From the NCBI GenBank assembly GCA_022448525.1, contig JAKVCX010000010.1, positions 162,784-226,783 of the forward strand: DNA of 64,000 bases. The letters are read 5' to 3'. Position numbers and translations under genes: made by a program. The DNA is from Tenacibaculum sp. (lineage in GTDB: Bacteria > Bacteroidota > Bacteroidia > Flavobacteriales > Flavobacteriaceae). This document shows positions 27,553 to 35,140 of this stretch, piece after piece. The notes under the pieces were generated by a model. It made no database searches and was not told the origin of the DNA. It saw only the letters and a list, made by a program, of their open reading frames with translations. Every line of letters starts with the position of its first letter. The first letter of the stretch is position 1.

Positions 27553-28150
27553 TAATTATTTTTAATTGTTTCTCTAGTTCTTTAACTCCTTTTTCTGTAG
27601 CAATAGCTCTTATATGATATTCTAAAATTTTATATTCAATTTTCACTAATTCTTGCATATTCTGACTGTACGCATCAGATTCAAATAATCCGAATACTAA
27701 TGTGAAATAAAACTGAGTTGTTAAATCCAAATCAATATCGGCTCTGTACAATCCTTGTTCGATACCTTTTTCTAAATTGTCTCTATTACAATCTTTGAAC
27801 ATACACACTTCTCGATCCATTAGTGTACTGTAGATTTCTGGATAATACTTTCTTAATTGGTGCATCGGTGAATCTTTAGCATTTTTAAACATTTCTTTAA
27901 AAATTGCCTTAATTGCAAACTCCTCTTCAATTGAATTATATTTCTTATCCTTTATAAAATCAATAGTTTGCTCAATAGACTTATGAATCTCCGCACAAGA
28001 TGCATCTACCAACGAAACTTTATTAGAAAAATGCTTGTACAATGTCTTTTTTGATATTCCTAACTCACTAGAAATATCATCCATCGTAACGCTCTTAAAA
28101 CCTAAGTTTAAGAACAATTCTCCAGCTTTGTTTATAATTTTATCTCTCAT
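27542..28150 (-). CDS. TetR-family repressor of the efflux operon
   Basis: A 202-residue TetR regulator from the ATG at 28150 (MRDKIINKAGELFLNLGFKS). A farther in-frame start at 28228 crosses the promoter and is rejected. The helix-turn-helix is SVTMDDISSELGISKKTLYKHFSNK at about 20-45; the C-terminal ligand domain is helical. It is the first gene of the operon and overlaps tolC by 11 bp. A perfect -33/-7 promoter and a 10-bp inverted repeat lie directly upstream, so autorepression relieved by a pump substrate is the likely logic. Confidence 0.88.
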   Translation of the reverse strand: MRDKIINKAGELFLNLGFKSVTMDDISSELGISKKTLYKHFSNKVSLVDASCAEIHKSIEQTIDFIKDKKYNSIEEEFAIKAIFKEMFKNAKDSPMHQLRKYYPEIYSTLMDREVCMFKDCNRDNLEKGIEQGLYRADIDLDLTTQFYFTLVFGLFESDAYSQNMQELVKIEYKILEYHIRAIATEKGVKELEKQLKIINEN

Positions 28151-28159
28151 AATTCGAGG

Positions 28160-28190
28160 CAAAGGTACACAAGGAAACTTTAGAAACAAA
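28160..28190 (-). promoter_or_regulatory. Promoter of the tetR-tolC-mfp-rnd operon
   Basis: On the minus strand TTTG (28190-28187) and TACCTTTG (28167-28160) are separated by 19 nt, matching the Bacteroidota -33/-7 consensus. The -7 box ends 9 nt before the ATG at 28150, so the leader is only a few bases. Confidence 0.65.
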
Positions 28191-28201
28191 AAAAGTTTCC
28201 T
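28172..28201. promoter_or_regulatory. Candidate TetR operator (10-bp inverted repeat)
   Basis: AGGAAACTTT (28172-28181) and AAAGTTTCCT (28192-28201) are perfect inverted copies 10 nt apart. They lie across the -33 element of the tetR promoter, where a bound TetR dimer would block transcription. Confidence 0.55.
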
Positions 28202-28252
28202 AAGTTTTAATGATTTTTTAACATTCAATTTACCCAGTTCCTTGAATTACTT

Positions 28253-28260
28253 TATTTTTG
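28253..28260 (+). promoter_or_regulatory. Promoter -7 box for the polyprenyl synthase gene
   Basis: TATTTTTG, exact consensus, 16 nt before the TTG start at 28277. Confidence 0.5.
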
Positions 28261-28276
28261 CACAAAAATTTAACCT

Positions 28277-29248
28277 TTGGACTTAACTAAGTATTTTCAG
28301 TCTTTCATTTCTTATTTAGAAGCTCAAGACTTTAATAGAGAACCTAAGAATTTATACGAACCTGTTGATTACATTTTGCAACTTGGAGGGAAACGTTTAC
28401 GTCCTCTACTTACACTAATTGCATGCGATGTAGTTTCTAATTCATACGAGAAAGCCTTACCTGCTGCTATGGCAGTTGAAACATTTCATAATTTCACTCT
28501 GGTTCATGATGATATTATGGATGAAGCTCCATTACGAAGAGGGAAAGAAACTGTTCATGCTAAATGGGATGTAAACACAGGAATATTATCTGGTGACGCT
28601 ATGTTAATTTTAGCATATCAGTACTTCGAAAATTACGAACCTATTGTATTTCAAAAACTAGCAAAACTATTTAGTAAAACTGCTCTGGAGGTTTGTGACG
28701 GACAACAGTTGGACGTAGATTTTGAAACAAGAAACGATGTTACCATACCGGAATACATTAAAATGATTACACTTAAAACATCTGTTTTGGTTGCTGCTGC
28801 TTTAAAGATGGGAGCTATTGTTGCTGAAGCTTCTGAAGAGCAAGCGAACGGATTATATAATTTCGGATTAAACTTAGGTATTGCTTTCCAACTTCAAGAT
28901 GATTATTTAGATACGTTTGGAAATCCTGAAACGTTTGGAAAACAAATTGGAGGAGATATTATTGAAAACAAAAAGACCTTCTTGTATTTGAAATGTTTGG
29001 AGCTTGCGAATGATGTGGACAAGGAAAAACTGAAGTACTTCTACAACCAAAAATTAGAAGACAACTCAACTAAAATTTCAGAAGTCACTAGAATATTCGA
29101 ACAAAATGAGATTCCAGCGTTAACTCAAAACTTAATACAGGAATATACCAATAAATCTTTTGAAGATTTAAAAAAGCTAAACATATCAGAATCAGCAAAA
29201 GAAAGTCTAATTAGTTTTGGAAAAAACTTAATGACTAGAAAAGTATAA
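28277..29248 (+). CDS. Polyprenyl diphosphate synthase
   Basis: A 323-residue all-trans prenyltransferase. The two Asp-rich motifs are LVHDDIMDEAPLRRG (first DDxxD) and QLQDDYLDTFGNPETFG (second), with GGKRLRPLL upstream for diphosphate binding. It elongates allylic diphosphates with isopentenyl diphosphate, most likely for a menaquinone side chain or another long-chain polyprenol; chain length cannot be read with certainty. The start is TTG at 28277: no ATG lies upstream in frame, and the family N-terminus and the promoter box both fit. Confidence 0.9.
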   Translation: MDLTKYFQSFISYLEAQDFNREPKNLYEPVDYILQLGGKRLRPLLTLIACDVVSNSYEKALPAAMAVETFHNFTLVHDDIMDEAPLRRGKETVHAKWDVNTGILSGDAMLILAYQYFENYEPIVFQKLAKLFSKTALEVCDGQQLDVDFETRNDVTIPEYIKMITLKTSVLVAAALKMGAIVAEASEEQANGLYNFGLNLGIAFQLQDDYLDTFGNPETFGKQIGGDIIENKKTFLYLKCLELANDVDKEKLKYFYNQKLEDNSTKISEVTRIFEQNEIPALTQNLIQEYTNKSFEDLKKLNISESAKESLISFGKNLMTRKV

Positions 29249-29277
29249 AAAAGCCTTTCGGATTTCAAAAAATATTT

Positions 29278-29285
29278 TATTTTTG
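29278..29285 (+). promoter_or_regulatory. Promoter -7 box for the tRNA gene
   Basis: TATTTTTG, exact consensus, ending 14 nt before the first base of the tRNA. Confidence 0.5.
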
Positions 29286-29299
29286 CAATCCATTTTACT

Positions 29300-29373
29300 G
29301 GTCCTATAGCTCAGTTGGTTAGAGCACCTGACTCATAATCAGGGGGTCCATGGTTCGAGCCCATGTGGGACCA
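29300..29373 (+). tRNA. tRNA with CAT anticodon (Met or Ile2)
   Basis: A complete cloverleaf of 74 nt: acceptor GGTCCTA/TGGGACC (one G-U pair), D-arm GCTC/GAGC, anticodon arm CCTGA-CTCATAA-TCAGG, T-arm CATGG-TTCGAGC-CCATG, discriminator A. The full 3' CCA is not encoded. A CAT anticodon is read as elongator Met, or as Ile if C34 is changed to lysidine; I cannot decide between them. It is not the initiator type, since the first acceptor pair is a normal G-C. Confidence 0.93.
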
Positions 29374-29378
29374 CCTTT

Positions 29379-29406
29379 AAAGCTTCACTTTTTGTGAAGC
29401 TTTTTT
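29379..29406 (+). terminator. Terminator after the tRNA
   Basis: AAAGCTTCAC (29379-29388) and GTGAAGCTTT (29394-29403) form a 10-bp stem with a T tail to 29406. Confidence 0.75.
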
Positions 29407-29519
29407 GTTTTTATAACATATTCTTATACTTTTTGTTAAAAAATAAAATAAACACTGCTATTCATAGTTTTGTAATTACAAATAATACAGTTTTACTTTA
29501 AAAGTATAACCAAAAAAGT

Positions 29520-29527
29520 TATATTTG
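29520..29527 (+). promoter_or_regulatory. Promoter -7 box opening the peptide-secretion cluster
   Basis: TATATTTG, exact consensus, 34 nt before the ATG at 29562. Confidence 0.5.
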
Positions 29528-29561
29528 GAGTAATTACAATCAACCAAAAAAAAGACCTCCG

Positions 29562-31169
29562 ATGAAAAATCCACTATTTATGATAGTGCAGAGGCTGCTA
29601 TCTAAAAACAAAATTGCACATGATAAGAAAGAGCTTGCCTTTCAAATAAAAAGCCATCCTTCTTATCCAAGCTTACATGCTATAACTGGCGTTTTAGATC
29701 ATTTCAATATTGAAAACATTGCAGCTGAAGTACCAACCGATGTTCAAACACTACATCAATTACCAGATAGTTTTATTGCTCAAATAAATACTGATGAAGG
29801 TACAGATTTAGTTACGGTTACAAAAATTAAAAACAAACCCGAATATTCAATTTTCTCAAGTAGCAGTAAAGACGCTCGACTTTCGGAATCAGAATTTATT
29901 CAAAAATTTACAGGGATAATTATTGCTGTAGAAAAAACCGAAAACGAAACTGCAGGTAAAGAATCTAATGCTTTTATTGACTACATCTTATTAGCTTTAC
30001 TTTTAGGTATTACTGGATTTCTTTCCTACGAAAATATTGGTGCTATTAATCTCGCACATGTTTTATTGTCTGTCTTTGGAATCGTAGCGAGTTACAGTAT
30101 TTTGAAACAAGAACTTGGGGAAAGCACATTAATTGGAGATGCATTTTGTTCAGGGAATAATGAAAAGAAAGACTGTGACGCTGTTTTAACTTCAAAAGGA
30201 GCCGAAATTATAAAAAACCATAAGCTAAGTGATTTAAGTATAATATACTTTATTGGTTTAACAATTGCTTCTTTAAGTTTAAGTAGTTTCAATTCAGTTT
30301 TTATCATTAGCGCATTAGCACTTCCGATAACGATATATTCTATTTACTATCAATCACAAGTTGTAAAATCATGGTGTACCTTATGTTTATCAATTGTTGG
30401 AATATTATGGCTACAAGCAGGTCTTATTTTACTTGAAACAAATGATTTCACATCGCTTTTTAATCTTGCAACAAAAGATATTGTTATTACCGCTTTAAGT
30501 TTCATTGGTACTTACACAGCTTGGCGTTATATTAAACCATTAGTAACAGATGTAATCAATCTTCGAAAGGAAAAAATTGAATCTGTAAAATTCAAAAGAA
30601 ACTTCAACTTATTTAATAGCTTATTACAAAAGTCACCTAAGTTGAATACTCAAATTCATAATCCAGGTGAAATAATTTTCGGTAATAGAAACTCTTCTTT
30701 AGAAATTACAATTGTTACCAACCCATTTTGTGGTCATTGTAAACCGGTTCATAAATTAGTCGATCAAATTTTAGAAAGATACAACAGCCTTGTTAAAGTA
30801 ACTATTCGTTTTAATGTTCCTGTTGACACCCCTGATAACCAAGGTGCAATTGTCGCAAATAAACTTATTGAGTTGTACAATAACGAAGGTGAACAAGTTT
30901 GTATGGAAGCTATGACTGAAATTTACGGAGACGTATCTTATGATGATTGGTTAAAAAAATGGGGAGAAAACTCTAATACCGAAAAACATCATTCGATTTT
31001 AACAACCGGTAAACAATGGGCTTCTGACAATGGAATTAATTTCACTCCTGAAATTTTAATCAACGGAAAATCTTTCCCTAAAGAATATAGCAGAACCGAT
31101 TTAAGTTTTTTTATTGAAGATTTAGAAGAAAACTATAGTAATATTCCGCAACCAAGTGAGCAAGAATAA
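29562..31169 (+). CDS. VKOR-thioredoxin disulfide-forming protein with C39-like N-terminal domain
   Basis: A 535-residue membrane protein in three parts. Residues 1-125 resemble a C39 domain (ELAFQIKSHPSYPSLHAITGVLDHF) but lack the catalytic Cys, so it probably binds leaders without cleaving. Residues about 145-335 are a VKOR-type membrane domain with the Cys pair in DAFCSGNNEKKDCDAVL and the active CxxC in SWCTLCLSI. The C-terminal part is a DsbA/thioredoxin domain with NPFCGHCKPVH near residue 388. Together they would form disulfides in exported proteins, passing electrons to quinone. It opens the peptide cluster and fits its Cys-rich products. A pseudoknot-like element follows it. Confidence 0.88.
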   Translation: MKNPLFMIVQRLLSKNKIAHDKKELAFQIKSHPSYPSLHAITGVLDHFNIENIAAEVPTDVQTLHQLPDSFIAQINTDEGTDLVTVTKIKNKPEYSIFSSSSKDARLSESEFIQKFTGIIIAVEKTENETAGKESNAFIDYILLALLLGITGFLSYENIGAINLAHVLLSVFGIVASYSILKQELGESTLIGDAFCSGNNEKKDCDAVLTSKGAEIIKNHKLSDLSIIYFIGLTIASLSLSSFNSVFIISALALPITIYSIYYQSQVVKSWCTLCLSIVGILWLQAGLILLETNDFTSLFNLATKDIVITALSFIGTYTAWRYIKPLVTDVINLRKEKIESVKFKRNFNLFNSLLQKSPKLNTQIHNPGEIIFGNRNSSLEITIVTNPFCGHCKPVHKLVDQILERYNSLVKVTIRFNVPVDTPDNQGAIVANKLIELYNNEGEQVCMEAMTEIYGDVSYDDWLKKWGENSNTEKHHSILTTGKQWASDNGINFTPEILINGKSFPKEYSRTDLSFFIEDLEENYSNIPQPSEQE

Positions 31170-31173
31170 AAAC

Positions 31174-31197
31174 GAGCAAAGCCAAATGACTTTGCTC
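31174..31197 (+). terminator. Hairpin after the VKOR gene, no T tail
   Basis: GAGCAAAG (31174-31181) and CTTTGCTC (31190-31197) form an 8-bp stem. The lack of a T run makes full termination doubtful; it may attenuate or protect the 3' end. Confidence 0.4.
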
Positions 31198-31214
31198 TAA
31201 CGAACAATATTCTC

Positions 31215-31262
31215 TCGCGAAGAATAGACACACTCAAAAAGAGTGTCTTAAAATGTTCGCGG
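31215..31262 (+). ncRNA. Divergent copy (1 of 5) of the structured leader element
   Basis: It begins with the invariant 16 bases TCGCGAAGAATAGACA. The first helix AGACAC (31226-31231) with GTGTCT (31243-31248) is kept, but the six bases that form the second helix in other copies (here AAAAGA) are not complementary to the downstream strand. Instead TTCGCG at 31256-31261 is complementary to CGCGAA at 31216-31221, giving a nested fold. It lies 158 nt before the exporter gene. Not a recognised RNA family. Confidence 0.6.
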
Positions 31263-31419
31263 CAAATGTAGTTTAAAATTTTAATTATGACATGGAATTC
31301 AGTTCCCTCTTTTGAGGTTTTACCTTAAAATCGGAAAAAAAAATGCTAAAAACATAATCAACCATAAACATTAACCTTTACTGAGAATGTGATAACTCAG
31401 TTGTACTAATCCAATCTCT

Positions 31420-33606
31420 TTGAAAAAATTTCCACATTACAAACAGACAGAAGCCAAAGATTGTGGGCCTACTTGTATAAAAATAATTGCTAAACATTAC
31501 GGAAAAACAATAAACACACAGCAATTAAGGAGCTTAAGCGAAACTACTCGAGAAGGAAGTAGCCTTTTGGGTTTGAGTGAAGCAGTAGAATCCATCGGGT
31601 TCAAATCTCTTGGAATAAAGTTAGCTTTTGAGAAATTTATTGAAGCTCCTTTACCATGTATTGTTCATTGGAATAAGAACCACTATGTTGTTGTTTATAA
31701 AATTAAGAAGGATACCGTATACGTTTCAGATCCTGCTCACGGTTTAATTACTTTTACGAAAGAAGAGTTTATAAAACATTGGATTGGAAACAATGCTGAC
31801 GAAACTACAGAAGAAGGAATTGCCTTATTAATAGAGCCAACTCCAAAGTTCTATTCAGAAGAGTTTGAGGAGGATGAGAAGTTTGGTTTTTCATTTATTT
31901 TTAAATACGTTTTTAAGTATAAAAAATTTATTGTTCAATTAATAATTGGACTTCTTGCAGGTAGTGTTTTACAACTTATCCTTCCTTTTTTAACTCAGAG
32001 TGTAGTTGATGTTGGTATTGAAAATCAAGATTTAAACTTTGTATATCTCATCTTATTTGCTCAACTCTTTCTATTCCTCGGAAAAGCATCCTTAGAAATC
32101 ATACGAAGTTGGATTTTACTACATTTAAGCACACGAATTAACATCTCTTTAATTTCTGATTTCTTTATCAAATTAATGAAGCTACCTATTTCCTATTTTG
32201 ATGTTAGGATGACAGGAGATTTATTACAAAGAATTAACGATCATAAGAGAATAGAAAGAATACTAACAACTTCATCACTTACAGTGTTGTTCTCTTTTGT
32301 GAACCTGATTATTTTCAGTCTTGTTTTAAGTTTCTACAGTTTCCAAATTTTTGGAGTTTTCGTTCTAGGAAGCGTTCTTTATTTCTCATGGGTTCTATTC
32401 TTCTTTAAGAAAAGAAAGGAACTTGATTACAAGAGATTTTCTGAAGTAAGTCAAGAACAAAGTAAGGTTATCGAGCTTATCAACGGAATGCAAGAAATAA
32501 AACTTCATAATGCTGAAAGAAGAATGCGTTGGAATTGGGAATATGTTCAAGCTCGTTTATTTAAAGTTGCTACTAAAAGTTTAGCTCTTGAACAAACTCA
32601 AAGTGTTGGTTCAAATTTAATTAATGAACTTAAAAATATGTTCATTACTATCCTTTCTGCTAAACTTGTTATTGATGGAGATATTACACTGGGTATGATG
32701 ATGGCAATTAGTTATATCGTAGGTCAATTAAACGGACCAATTACTCAACTTATCAATTTCATGAGAGATTTACAAGATGCTCAAATCTCATTAGATCGTT
32801 TAGGTGAAATTCACAATATGGAAGATGAAGAAAGTCCGAACGATGAAAGAGTAACAAACATACCAACAAACCATCCAATTGAATTAAATAATATTTCATT
32901 CAGATATACTGGAGGACTTGAACCAGTTATAAAAGATTTAACCTTAGAGATTCCTGCGAATAAAACCACGGCAATTGTAGGTGTCAGTGGAAGTGGTAAA
33001 ACCACCCTAATGAAATTATTACTTGGTTTTTATCAAGTTGATGAAGGAGAAATAAAAGTTGGAAACTTCAACTTTAAAAGTTTATCGCAAAAAGAATGGA
33101 GAAGAAATTGTGGAGTGGTGATGCAAGAAGGATATATCTTTAATGATACCATTGCTAAAAACATTGCAGTTGGTGAAGATTTTGTAGACAAGGAGAAACT
33201 AGCTCATGCTATTGATGTCGCTAATATTTCAGATTACATTGATGGACTTCCTCTAGGTTTTAATACAAAAATCGGAAGTGAAGGTAGCGGACTAAGTACA
33301 GGACAGAAACAACGAATGCTTATCGCTAGATCGGTTTATAAAAATCCAAAATTCCTGTTTTTCGATGAAGCAACCTCTGCTCTTGATGCCAATAATGAAA
33401 AGGTAATTATGGAAAAACTAAACACCTTTTTTGCGGATAAAACTGCTGTTGTTATTGCGCATAGATTAAGTACAGTTAAAAATGCTCATCAAATTGTGGT
33501 ATTAGACAAAGGTAAAATTGTAGAAAAAGGAAATCATCAAGAACTGATTAAATTAAAAGGGAATTATTACAACCTTGTTAAAAACCAATTGGAATTAGGT
33601 AGCTAG
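31420..33606 (+). CDS. Peptidase-containing ABC transporter (C39 type) for double-glycine leader peptides
   Basis: A 728-residue exporter in three parts. The N-terminal C39 protease has the catalytic Cys15 in KDCGPTC, the His in HWNKNHYVVV and the Asp in SDPAHG. The membrane domain (about 165-450) has six helices. The ATPase domain carries Walker A GVSGSGKTT near residue 520, the signature LSTGQKQR, and Walker B FLFFDEATSALD. It should cut precursors after Gly-Gly and export the cores. Start is TTG at 31420, 18 nt after a small hairpin (ACTGAG/CTCAGT, 31380-31401). The ten precursor genes and an HlyD adaptor follow. Confidence 0.94.
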   Translation: MKKFPHYKQTEAKDCGPTCIKIIAKHYGKTINTQQLRSLSETTREGSSLLGLSEAVESIGFKSLGIKLAFEKFIEAPLPCIVHWNKNHYVVVYKIKKDTVYVSDPAHGLITFTKEEFIKHWIGNNADETTEEGIALLIEPTPKFYSEEFEEDEKFGFSFIFKYVFKYKKFIVQLIIGLLAGSVLQLILPFLTQSVVDVGIENQDLNFVYLILFAQLFLFLGKASLEIIRSWILLHLSTRINISLISDFFIKLMKLPISYFDVRMTGDLLQRINDHKRIERILTTSSLTVLFSFVNLIIFSLVLSFYSFQIFGVFVLGSVLYFSWVLFFFKKRKELDYKRFSEVSQEQSKVIELINGMQEIKLHNAERRMRWNWEYVQARLFKVATKSLALEQTQSVGSNLINELKNMFITILSAKLVIDGDITLGMMMAISYIVGQLNGPITQLINFMRDLQDAQISLDRLGEIHNMEDEESPNDERVTNIPTNHPIELNNISFRYTGGLEPVIKDLTLEIPANKTTAIVGVSGSGKTTLMKLLLGFYQVDEGEIKVGNFNFKSLSQKEWRRNCGVVMQEGYIFNDTIAKNIAVGEDFVDKEKLAHAIDVANISDYIDGLPLGFNTKIGSEGSGLSTGQKQRMLIARSVYKNPKFLFFDEATSALDANNEKVIMEKLNTFFADKTAVVIAHRLSTVKNAHQIVVLDKGKIVEKGNHQELIKLKGNYYNLVKNQLELGS

Positions 33607-33675
33607 TAGCTATTAAAAGTAATTTTCTCAACATTATAAAAAACATAAAATTAACAACCATTAAATAATAAAATC

Positions 33676-33885
33676 ATGAAAAAATCAATCCTAAACTTAG
33701 GAACACCATTAACCAAATCAACACTAAAGAATGTTTTTGGAGGTATAAAAGATATTGACCCGATAAAACCATTTCCATGTGAATTACCAGTATTAGCTCC
33801 CCCTCCTCCGGGATGTAACTGGGAACGTACTGGTCCTTGTACTTATAAATTAGTTTGTGATAGCATAGATATTTTAGTGAAGTAA
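33676..33885 (+). CDS. Double-glycine leader peptide, 4 Cys, Pro-rich
   Basis: A 69-residue precursor. The leader MKKSILNLGTPLTKSTLKN ends in VFGG at residue 23 and matches the cluster consensus. The 46-residue core has four cysteines and a run LAPPPPGC. It lies first after the exporter with an A-rich leader and no pseudoknot element. Its leader is the most divergent of the set before the Gly pair (NVFGG where others have xIxGG). Role of the core unknown; bacteriocin or signal are both possible. Confidence 0.85.
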   Translation: MKKSILNLGTPLTKSTLKNVFGGIKDIDPIKPFPCELPVLAPPPPGCNWERTGPCTYKLVCDSIDILVK

Positions 33886-33927
33886 GACTCATTATTCGGT
33901 ATCTCAAACAACTATTAAAAATATTTT

Positions 33928-33973
33928 TCGCGAAGAATAGACACATGCCTTGAGTGTCTCTAAATGTTCAAGG
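33928..33973 (+). ncRNA. Structured leader element, copy 2: H-type pseudoknot
   Basis: Invariant TCGCGAAGAATAGACA opens the element. Helix 1 is AGACAC (33939-33944) with GTGTCT (33954-33959). The loop bases CCTTGA (33948-33953) are complementary to TCAAGG (33968-33973), giving helix 2. Connecting loops are 3 nt and 8 nt (CTAAATGT), a geometry suited to a coaxially stacked pseudoknot. It ends 28 nt before the ATG at 34002. Confidence 0.75.
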
Positions 33974-34001
33974 ATTTAATCAATTTAAATCTTAAAAGAT
34001 T

Positions 34002-34229
34002 ATGAAAAAATCAATCTTAAACTTAGGTAAGCCTTTAAATAAAGCTGACCAAAAGTTAGTAAAAGGAGGGCAAGTTTTTAACGGACCTTGTTTCGAATAC
34101 TGTGCTCTTGATGATTATTTAAAAAGTATTTTCTGGAAACCTTTGTACTGTAGTTGTAACACTGGTGGCGGTGGATCAAATGGTGGATATCCTCCAGGTG
34201 ATGACAATGGTCCAACTGACTGGGTATAA
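34002..34229 (+). CDS. Double-glycine leader peptide, 4 Cys, Gly/Pro tail (pair member 1)
   Basis: A 75-residue precursor with leader MKKSILNLGKPLNKADQKL ending in VKGG. The core has four Cys in GPCFEYCALDD and LYCSCNT, then a flexible tail GGGGSNGGYPPGDDNG. It is closely similar to the next gene (34287), so the two are a tandem duplicate. The pseudoknot element precedes only this member. The flexible Gly tail after a Cys-bonded head suggests a surface-attached or two-part peptide, which is inference. Confidence 0.88.
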   Translation: MKKSILNLGKPLNKADQKLVKGGQVFNGPCFEYCALDDYLKSIFWKPLYCSCNTGGGGSNGGYPPGDDNGPTDWV

Positions 34230-34252
34230 ATTTCAAATAAATACAAACCATG

Positions 34253-34268
34253 TAGAGTAAATACTCTA
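34253..34268 (+). other. Small hairpin before the second pair member
   Basis: TAGAGT (34253-34258) and ACTCTA (34263-34268) form a 6-bp stem 18 nt before the ATG at 34287. This gene lacks the pseudoknot, and the hairpin occupies a similar position. Confidence 0.35.
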
Positions 34269-34286
34269 TATAAATTAAAATAAATC

Positions 34287-34511
34287 ATGAAAAAATCAAT
34301 TTTAAATATAGGAACAGTTTTAAACAAAACTGAACAAAAGAATATTAGTGGAGGCCAAGTTTTTCGTGGACCTTGTTTTGAATGGTGTGCTGATCCGTAC
34401 TTACAAGAAATGTATTGGAAACCTTTATTCTGTAGCTGTAACACCGGTGGATCAGGTGGTGGTAATAATAATCCTCCAGGTGGTGGAGGTGGACCAGTTG
34501 ATCCAGTATAG
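34287..34511 (+). CDS. Double-glycine leader peptide, 4 Cys, Gly/Pro tail (pair member 2)
   Basis: A 74-residue precursor with leader MKKSILNIGTVLNKTEQKN ending in ISGG. The core QVFRGPCFEWCADPY...LFCSCNTGG repeats the four-Cys plan of the gene at 34002, with different middle residues and a tail of Gly, Asn and Pro. Conserved between the two are QVFxGPCFExCA, WKPLxCSCNTGG and the Gly-rich end, which marks these as the constrained parts. Confidence 0.88.
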   Translation: MKKSILNIGTVLNKTEQKNISGGQVFRGPCFEWCADPYLQEMYWKPLFCSCNTGGSGGGNNNPPGGGGGPVDPV

Positions 34512-34570
34512 TAGTTGCATTTAAAAATTAAATGGGAATAAAAATTTCCTTAAAAAACATCAGATAAATC

Positions 34571-34777
34571 ATGAAAAAATCAATCTTAGAATTAGGAAAG
34601 TCACTAAGTACATCTGACCAAAAGAACATAAGTGGTGGATTTTTATTAGTTGCAAGAAGATGTGCAAGTGATAGCGATTGCTGTCATTTACCTCACACAT
34701 CTAGTTATGGTTATGTTTGTTCTAACAATACGTGTGTAACAGGAATATTCTTTTACCCACATCCATGTGGACAATAA
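34571..34777 (+). CDS. Double-glycine leader peptide, 6 Cys, knottin-like spacing
   Basis: A 68-residue precursor with leader MKKSILELGKSLSTSDQKN ending in ISGG. The 45-residue core has six Cys arranged C-x5-CC-x12-C-x4-C-x10-C, including RRCASDSDCC and VCSNNTCV. A CxxDSDCC...CSNNxC pattern resembles eukaryotic cystine-knot toxins, though the CC lies earlier than in the standard knot. It has an AT-rich leader and no pseudoknot. Confidence 0.87.
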   Translation: MKKSILELGKSLSTSDQKNISGGFLLVARRCASDSDCCHLPHTSSYGYVCSNNTCVTGIFFYPHPCGQ

Positions 34778-34789
34778 CAAAAAATAGCC

Positions 34790-34990
34790 ATGAAGAAATC
34801 AATTTTAAAATTAGGTCAAAGTTTAAATAAAGTGCAGCAACAAAATATAACCGGAGGATTCATTCCAACTCTTTATCAATTTTGTTGTACTAGAACTCAA
34901 GGATTTTGGATCAGTCAGTACCCGTTTTTAGGTAGCGATCCATATTACACTTGTACTAGAGACATTTGTTCTAGTGGAAATGATTTTTAA
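34790..34990 (+). CDS. Double-glycine leader peptide, 4 Cys, aromatic-rich
   Basis: A 66-residue precursor with leader MKKSILKLGQSLNKVQQQN ending in ITGG. The core FIPTLYQFCCTRTQGFWIS continues to YYTCTRDICSS and has four Cys and many aromatic residues. It starts 12 nt after the preceding precursor gene, the tightest spacing in the cluster, so the two are probably cotranslated. Confidence 0.87.
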   Translation: MKKSILKLGQSLNKVQQQNITGGFIPTLYQFCCTRTQGFWISQYPFLGSDPYYTCTRDICSSGNDF

Positions 34991-35026
34991 TTCATAAAAA
35001 TCAAAAAAATTAAATATTCAAATAAG

Positions 35027-35130
35027 AAAAAATTACGTGAGCATCACAAATCCATCGATACCAAAGACAAGCAAAAACGACCTGTTTCAGAGTTTCGTTC
35101 ATCTTGTGATGGACTTGCCTTCGTAATTTT
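35027..35130 (+). ncRNA. Long imperfect hairpin, possible structured RNA
   Basis: Outer arms AAAATTACG (35029-35037) and CGTAATTTT (35122-35130) and inner arms CATCACAA (35042-35049) and TTGTGATG (35104-35111) are each perfectly complementary. A further AACGA/TCGTT pair lies in the apical part. The three nested helices over about 100 nt, outside any believable gene, suggest a structured transcript or leader of the HlyD gene. No known family is recognised. Confidence 0.5.
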
Positions 35131-35140
35131 AAATTATATT

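Noticed and set aside
33674..33946. A 90-codon antisense frame over the first precursor gene
   Set aside because: It mirrors the sense gene, whose leader is clearly conserved, and has unlikely composition.
34115..34444. A 109-codon antisense frame over the duplicated precursors
   Set aside because: The repeated motifs in it come from the duplicated sense genes read backwards.
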